From: UMGS755 sp045602005
Lineage (GTDB): Bacteria; Bacillota; Clostridia; UBA1381; UBA9506
Reading direction: 5' to 3'
NCBI GenBank assembly: GCA_045602005.1
Contig: JAZSAS010000087.1
Coordinates: 1 to 64,000, forward strand
Length of the DNA stretch: 64,000 nucleotides
How positions within the stretch are numbered: position 1 is the first letter of the stretch; every line of letters begins with the position of its first letter. Of this stretch, positions 60,830 through 64,000 are shown piece after piece. Under the pieces are notes generated by a model, which was not told the origin of the DNA, ran no database searches, and saw nothing but the letters and a program-made list of their open reading frames with translations. The position numbers were made by a program, and so were the translations under genes.

Positions 60830-61807
60830 ATGAATAATGTACGTCCTGAATCTATGGCCCGCATCCAGACCAAGGAGCAGGCAGACCAATTTATTGCAGA
60901 ACAGGTTGCTGCAGTGCAAAGCCAGGTTGGCGACAAAAAGGTGCTTCTGGCATTGTCCGGCGGTGTTGACAGCTCTGTTGTTGCCGCCCTTCTCATCAAG
61001 GCAATCGGCAAGCAGCTTGTGTGTGTTCACGTAAATCATGGTCTGATGCGCAAAGGTGAAAGTGAAGAGGTTATCAAAATTTTCCGTGACGGACTTGATG
61101 CAAACCTGATTTATATTGATGCCACCGACAGATTTTTAGGCAAGCTGGAAGGCATTTCTGATCCCGAACAGAAGCGAAAAATCATCGGCGGCGAGTTCAT
61201 TGTTGTGTTCGATGAAGAGGCAAGAAAGCTGGATGATATTGATTTTCTCGCTCAGGGAACGATTTATCCCGACATCATTGAAAGCGACGGCGTTAAAGCG
61301 CACCACAATGTGGGTGGTCTGCCCGAGGATATGAAATTTGAACTGGTAGAACCCATTAAGCTGTTATACAAAGACGAAGTTAGAGTTGTGGGCAAGGCTT
61401 TAGGGCTCCCTGCCTCTATGGTTGACCGTCAGCCCTTCCCCGGCCCCGGTCTGGGTGTTCGTTGTCTGGGTGCCATCACCCGTGACAGACTGGAAACGTT
61501 AAGAGAATCTGATGCGATTCTCCGTGAGGAATTTGACAACGCCGGTCTCACACCGCAAATCTGGCAGTTCTTCACTGTTGTTCCCGATTTCCGTTCTACC
61601 GGTGTGCGTGACGGTAAGCGTGCCTGGGATTGGCCGGTTATCATTCGTGCGGTGAATACTGTCGATGCTATGAGTGCCACCGTTCCCGATATCGACTGGA
61701 ACGTGCTCAAGAAAATTACAGACCGCATTCTAAGCGAAGTGCCCGGTGCCGGCAGAGTGCTGTATGACCTGAGCCCGAAAGCTCCGGCAACGATTGAGTG
61801 GGAATGA
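60830..61807 (+). CDS. guaA: GMP synthase ATP-pyrophosphatase subunit, without glutaminase domain
   Basis: 325 aa. PP-loop LLALSGGVDSSVVAALL, then CVHVNHGLMRKGE, AQGTIYPDIIES, HHNVGGLPEDM, RQPFPGPGLGVRCLG, and the C-terminal dimerisation domain ending YDLSPKAPATIEWE. All of the ATPase and dimer parts of GuaA are here. The usual N-terminal class-I glutaminase domain (about 190 aa) is absent, and the ORF starts cleanly with GGAGG before ATG 60830. It is thus of the two-subunit type best known in archaea; the glutaminase partner is not in the window. Converts XMP to GMP. Confidence 0.92.
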   Translation: MNNVRPESMARIQTKEQADQFIAEQVAAVQSQVGDKKVLLALSGGVDSSVVAALLIKAIGKQLVCVHVNHGLMRKGESEEVIKIFRDGLDANLIYIDATDRFLGKLEGISDPEQKRKIIGGEFIVVFDEEARKLDDIDFLAQGTIYPDIIESDGVKAHHNVGGLPEDMKFELVEPIKLLYKDEVRVVGKALGLPASMVDRQPFPGPGLGVRCLGAITRDRLETLRESDAILREEFDNAGLTPQIWQFFTVVPDFRSTGVRDGKRAWDWPVIIRAVNTVDAMSATVPDIDWNVLKKITDRILSEVPGAGRVLYDLSPKAPATIEWE

Positions 61808-61856
61808 GTTTTGAGTCCCCAAAATCCGTATCTTAAACCCTATTGAACCTAAAAGC

Positions 61857-61898
61857 AAGGAGTTGCGATAAGCTGAACGTTTATTGCAACTCCTTTTT
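61857..61898 (+). terminator. Terminator after the guaA-like gene
   Basis: AAGGAGTTGCGATAA pairs with TTATTGCAACTCCTT (one G-T), followed by TTTTTG. Confidence 0.85.
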
Positions 61899-61984
61899 GA
61901 CTGAACATAAAATATTAAGATTGAGGCAAATCGGTTTTAATAACTCAAAAAACTTCGTTTTCTGTTTTGGCTATCAGACTCGTC

Positions 61985-62014
61985 TTGCAAAAAGCCGTCA
62001 AATTATGATATAAT
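61985..62014 (+). promoter_or_regulatory. Promoter of the MATE transporter gene
   Basis: -35 TTGCAA (61985-61990), 18-bp spacer, -10 TATAAT (62009-62014). Confidence 0.7.
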
Positions 62015-62045
62015 TTATAATATCATATGTAAAAAGGAGCCAATT

Positions 62046-63461
62046 ATGAAAAAAAGTAAGTATACCCCTCTGCCGCCGGACACAGACGAAAAGTTTTTAA
62101 AATTTTTCACAAAAGATCAATCTTTTTACCGAACATTTTTCCCTTTGTTATTTATCATTGTTTTACAACAGCTGGCCGCATTAGCTGTGAATATGGTTGA
62201 CAACATTATGCTGGGACGATATACAGAATTAGCATTGTCCGGTGCTACATTGGTGAACCAGCTTCAGTTTACATTACAACAAGTCGCCGCCGGCATTGGT
62301 ATGGGTATTGTGGTGTTGGCTTCTCAATATTGGGGTCAAAGAAGAATTGAGTCTATTAAGAAAATTATCAATATTGGTGTAAAATTTTCACTTATTGTTG
62401 GTATTATCTTTTTTTCAGTTGCAAAATTCTTTCCGACAGAGGTTCTGTCTATTTTCACCAACGATCAAAGTGTGATTGCAGAAGGCAGTAAATATCTGAG
62501 TGTCATATGCTGGACTTATGTAATTTTTTCTGTATCAAACTCTTTGATGTATTCTCTACAAAGTGTGGAAACTGCACTGATTGGCACCATTATGTCTATC
62601 AGCACCATTTGTATTAACATGTTGCTGAATTATTGTTTCATTTATGGTAATTGGGGTGCACCGGAGCTTGGCATTGTGGGTGCGGCCATTGCAACTTTAG
62701 TCAGCAGAATCGTAGAACTGATCATTGTTCTTGTGTATGTGTTATTCATTGACAAGAAATTAAAAACAAAATTAAGAGATTTGCTGTGCTTTGATTTTAC
62801 ATATTTGAAAGACTATATAAAAATCGCTATGCCTATTGTTGTAACAGGATTTCTATGGGGTGTTGCACAAGCGGCACAAACAGCTGTTCTGGGACACATC
62901 AGTGCTACAACCATTGCCGCTAACAGTATTGCCGTTATCATTTTTCAAATCTTTGCCGTTGTGGGAACGTCCTGTGCCAATGTTGCCTCTGTTGTGACGG
63001 GTAAAACCATTGGTGAAGAAAAATTTGACAAAGTGCGGTCATATTCAAAAACAATGCAGGCTTTATTTTTAAGCATCGGCATTATATCCAGCGGGTCGAT
63101 GTTTCTGTTTAAAGATATAATTGTTGATATTTATTCAGTATCTGAAGAAACCAAACGCCTGGCAAGCAGCTTTGTGACTGTGTTAAGCATAACAACCATA
63201 GGCTCTTGCTATGAATATCCGGTTGAAGCCGGCATTATTGCCGGCGGCGGTGTAACCAAATATGCCGCCTGGGTAGACAATCTGTTTATATGGCTATTTA
63301 CCATCCCCTTCTCTTTTTTAAGTGCGTTCGTTTTTACATTTTCTCCGGTGGTTACGTTTTGTTTCCTAAAGGCAGATCAGATTTTAAAATGCATTCCCAA
63401 TTTTATTACCTGTAATCGTTATCGTTGGGTGCGAATATTAACCCGAAATGACAAAGCGTAA
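62046..63461 (+). CDS. MATE-family efflux transporter
   Basis: 471 aa with twelve predicted helices in two related halves: FPLLFIIVLQQLAALAVNMVDNIMLG opens the first, IAMPIVVTGFLWGVAQAAQTAVLG the second. The DNIMLG and AVLGHIS positions match the MatE repeat. It exports drugs or metabolites against Na+ or H+. AAGGAG before ATG 62046. A small ribbon-helix-helix gene follows 42 nt later on the same strand. The C-terminal helices appear complete. Confidence 0.9.
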   Translation: MKKSKYTPLPPDTDEKFLKFFTKDQSFYRTFFPLLFIIVLQQLAALAVNMVDNIMLGRYTELALSGATLVNQLQFTLQQVAAGIGMGIVVLASQYWGQRRIESIKKIINIGVKFSLIVGIIFFSVAKFFPTEVLSIFTNDQSVIAEGSKYLSVICWTYVIFSVSNSLMYSLQSVETALIGTIMSISTICINMLLNYCFIYGNWGAPELGIVGAAIATLVSRIVELIIVLVYVLFIDKKLKTKLRDLLCFDFTYLKDYIKIAMPIVVTGFLWGVAQAAQTAVLGHISATTIAANSIAVIIFQIFAVVGTSCANVASVVTGKTIGEEKFDKVRSYSKTMQALFLSIGIISSGSMFLFKDIIVDIYSVSEETKRLASSFVTVLSITTIGSCYEYPVEAGIIAGGGVTKYAAWVDNLFIWLFTIPFSFLSAFVFTFSPVVTFCFLKADQILKCIPNFITCNRYRWVRILTRNDKA

Positions 63462-63503
63462 AATAAAAACTAAAATTTAACATAAAATGAAAGGGTTATT
63501 AAA

Positions 63504-63677
63504 ATGGCATTTACACCAAGAGAAACCAAAAAGAAAGTTAAGGCCGGATATAAAACGCTATATATTACAGATGACCTGGCTGAAAAACTGAATAACCTTG
63601 CAAAGAAGCATGATACGAGCTTTAATAATATTGTAATAAGCATAATTGAAGATTTCTTTAAACAAAATGTAGAATAA
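63504..63677 (+). CDS. Small ribbon-helix-helix protein, 57 aa
   Basis: Reads MAFTPRETKKKVKAGYKTLY, then ITDDLAEKLNNLAKKHDTSF and NNIVISIIEDFFKQNVE. A beta strand (KTLYIT) followed by two helices, with the turn HDTSFNNIV, fits the CopG/Arc fold. The Lys-rich leader could give non-specific DNA contacts. AAAGGG lies 8 nt before the ATG. Probably co-transcribed with the MATE gene; a regulator role is inferred. Confidence 0.7.
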   Translation: MAFTPRETKKKVKAGYKTLYITDDLAEKLNNLAKKHDTSFNNIVISIIEDFFKQNVE

Positions 63678-63737
63678 TCTAAAAATCACGCAAGCCATAG
63701 GTGGTTGTTATCAAAGGCAAATTTAACTAAGCATATG

Positions 63738-63767
63738 AAAAAAGACCGTTCAAAGAACGGTCTTTTT
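63738..63767. terminator. Bidirectional terminator after the RHH gene
   Basis: AAAAAGACCGTTC pairs with GAACGGTCTTTTT around AAA. Confidence 0.85.
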
Positions 63768-63941
63768 GATTGCAGCGTAGTTTGCTGCGACGTGTAAGTA
63801 CGATATAATTTTACTGTCGCATTGATTTTGCCCTTATTTTAAGCGGGTTTCAAGACTTTCGTCCTAATCAATTCCAAAGACAGAATAAATCCTTTTTACA
63901 GGATTTATTCTAACATACTTTTGACTTTTTTACAAGTCTTT

Positions 63942-64000
63942 TTAATATTTTTCTTGTACTTTTAATTCTGGTATTTCGACCTCGTAGGCAATGTCGCCTA
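63942..64000 (-). CDS. Possible C-terminus of a gene entering from the right
   Basis: An open minus-strand frame from the window edge reads GDIAYEVEIPELKVQEKY and stops at TAA 63942-63944. A hairpin (AGAATAAATCC/GGATTTATTCT, about 63882-63911) follows. Too short to identify; codon choice looks natural but it may be chance. Confidence 0.3.
   Translation of the reverse strand, partial: GDIAYEVEIPELKVQEKY

Overview
The window looks like the chromosome of a low-to-mid GC, anaerobic, Gram-positive-type bacterium of the Clostridia, probably gut-derived. The signs are S-layer-homology (SLH) surface proteins, a YesN/YesM two-component pair with an LplB/YtcP-type sugar importer, a sodium-pumping biotin decarboxylase operon, the [FeFe]-hydrogenase maturase HydE, CdaA/YbbR, YlxM, KhpA, strong AGGAGG ribosome sites and several TTG/GTG starts. 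No marker fixes the genus; the wealth of SLH proteins tied to glycan use recalls Monoglobus-like Clostridia, but that is a guess.

Layout. (1) 1-17.4 kb, minus strand: a surface glycan-use locus. A glycoside-hydrolase-like protein (15.1-17.2 kb), a YesN/YesM pair (11.8-14.9 kb), two sugar ABC permeases, a substrate-binding lipoprotein, a giant SLH-anchored glycosidase-like protein, and two more SLH proteins plus the start of another secreted protein. The permease operon and the lone hydrolase gene share a promoter architecture (two direct TAGGAT half-sites 21 bp apart, 6 bp upstream of the -35), very probably the binding site of the YesN-type regulator encoded between them. (2) 17.5-21.5 kb: metF, a separate B12-methionine-synthase reactivation protein and a short MetH. 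(3) 21.6-25.3 kb: an accessory island: a ribbon-helix-helix regulator, a small Cys-rich protein, a broken integrase, and a MuF-type polymorphic toxin with a putative immunity gene, next to tRNA-Pro and a palindromic module carrying an inverted copy of its anticodon arm. (4) 25.4-39 kb: a YkvI-family membrane protein, a cluster of DnaA-box-like sites, a HisD/HisB/HAD trio with altered active-site residues, a DUF1858 protein, a copper-type P-ATPase, an operon joining methylmalonyl-CoA-type and oxaloacetate-type carboxyltransferases to one biotin carrier and one Na+ pump, and an MFS transporter. (5) 39-54.6 kb, mostly minus strand: ylxM-ffh-rpsP-khpA, rpsT (plus), a glycolytic operon with a fused PGK-TPI followed by gpmI and eno, phoH-ybeY-membrane protein-ABC-F, tRNA-Glu, cdaA-ybbR, prfA. 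(6) 54.9-64 kb: pdxK-mnmA-hydE, a phage-like CI/Cro switch with two small genes, nagA, a stand-alone GMP synthase ATP-pyrophosphatase subunit, a MATE transporter and a second small ribbon-helix-helix gene.

Most notable: the paired operator architecture of the SLH/sugar locus, the MuF toxin with a frameshift on an A6 run, the transcarboxylase-like sodium pump operon, the divergent HisD/HisB/HAD cluster, and the DnaA-box-like cluster upstream of it. Start codons below were chosen from visible Shine-Dalgarno sites; all functions rest on motif recognition by eye, without database searches.
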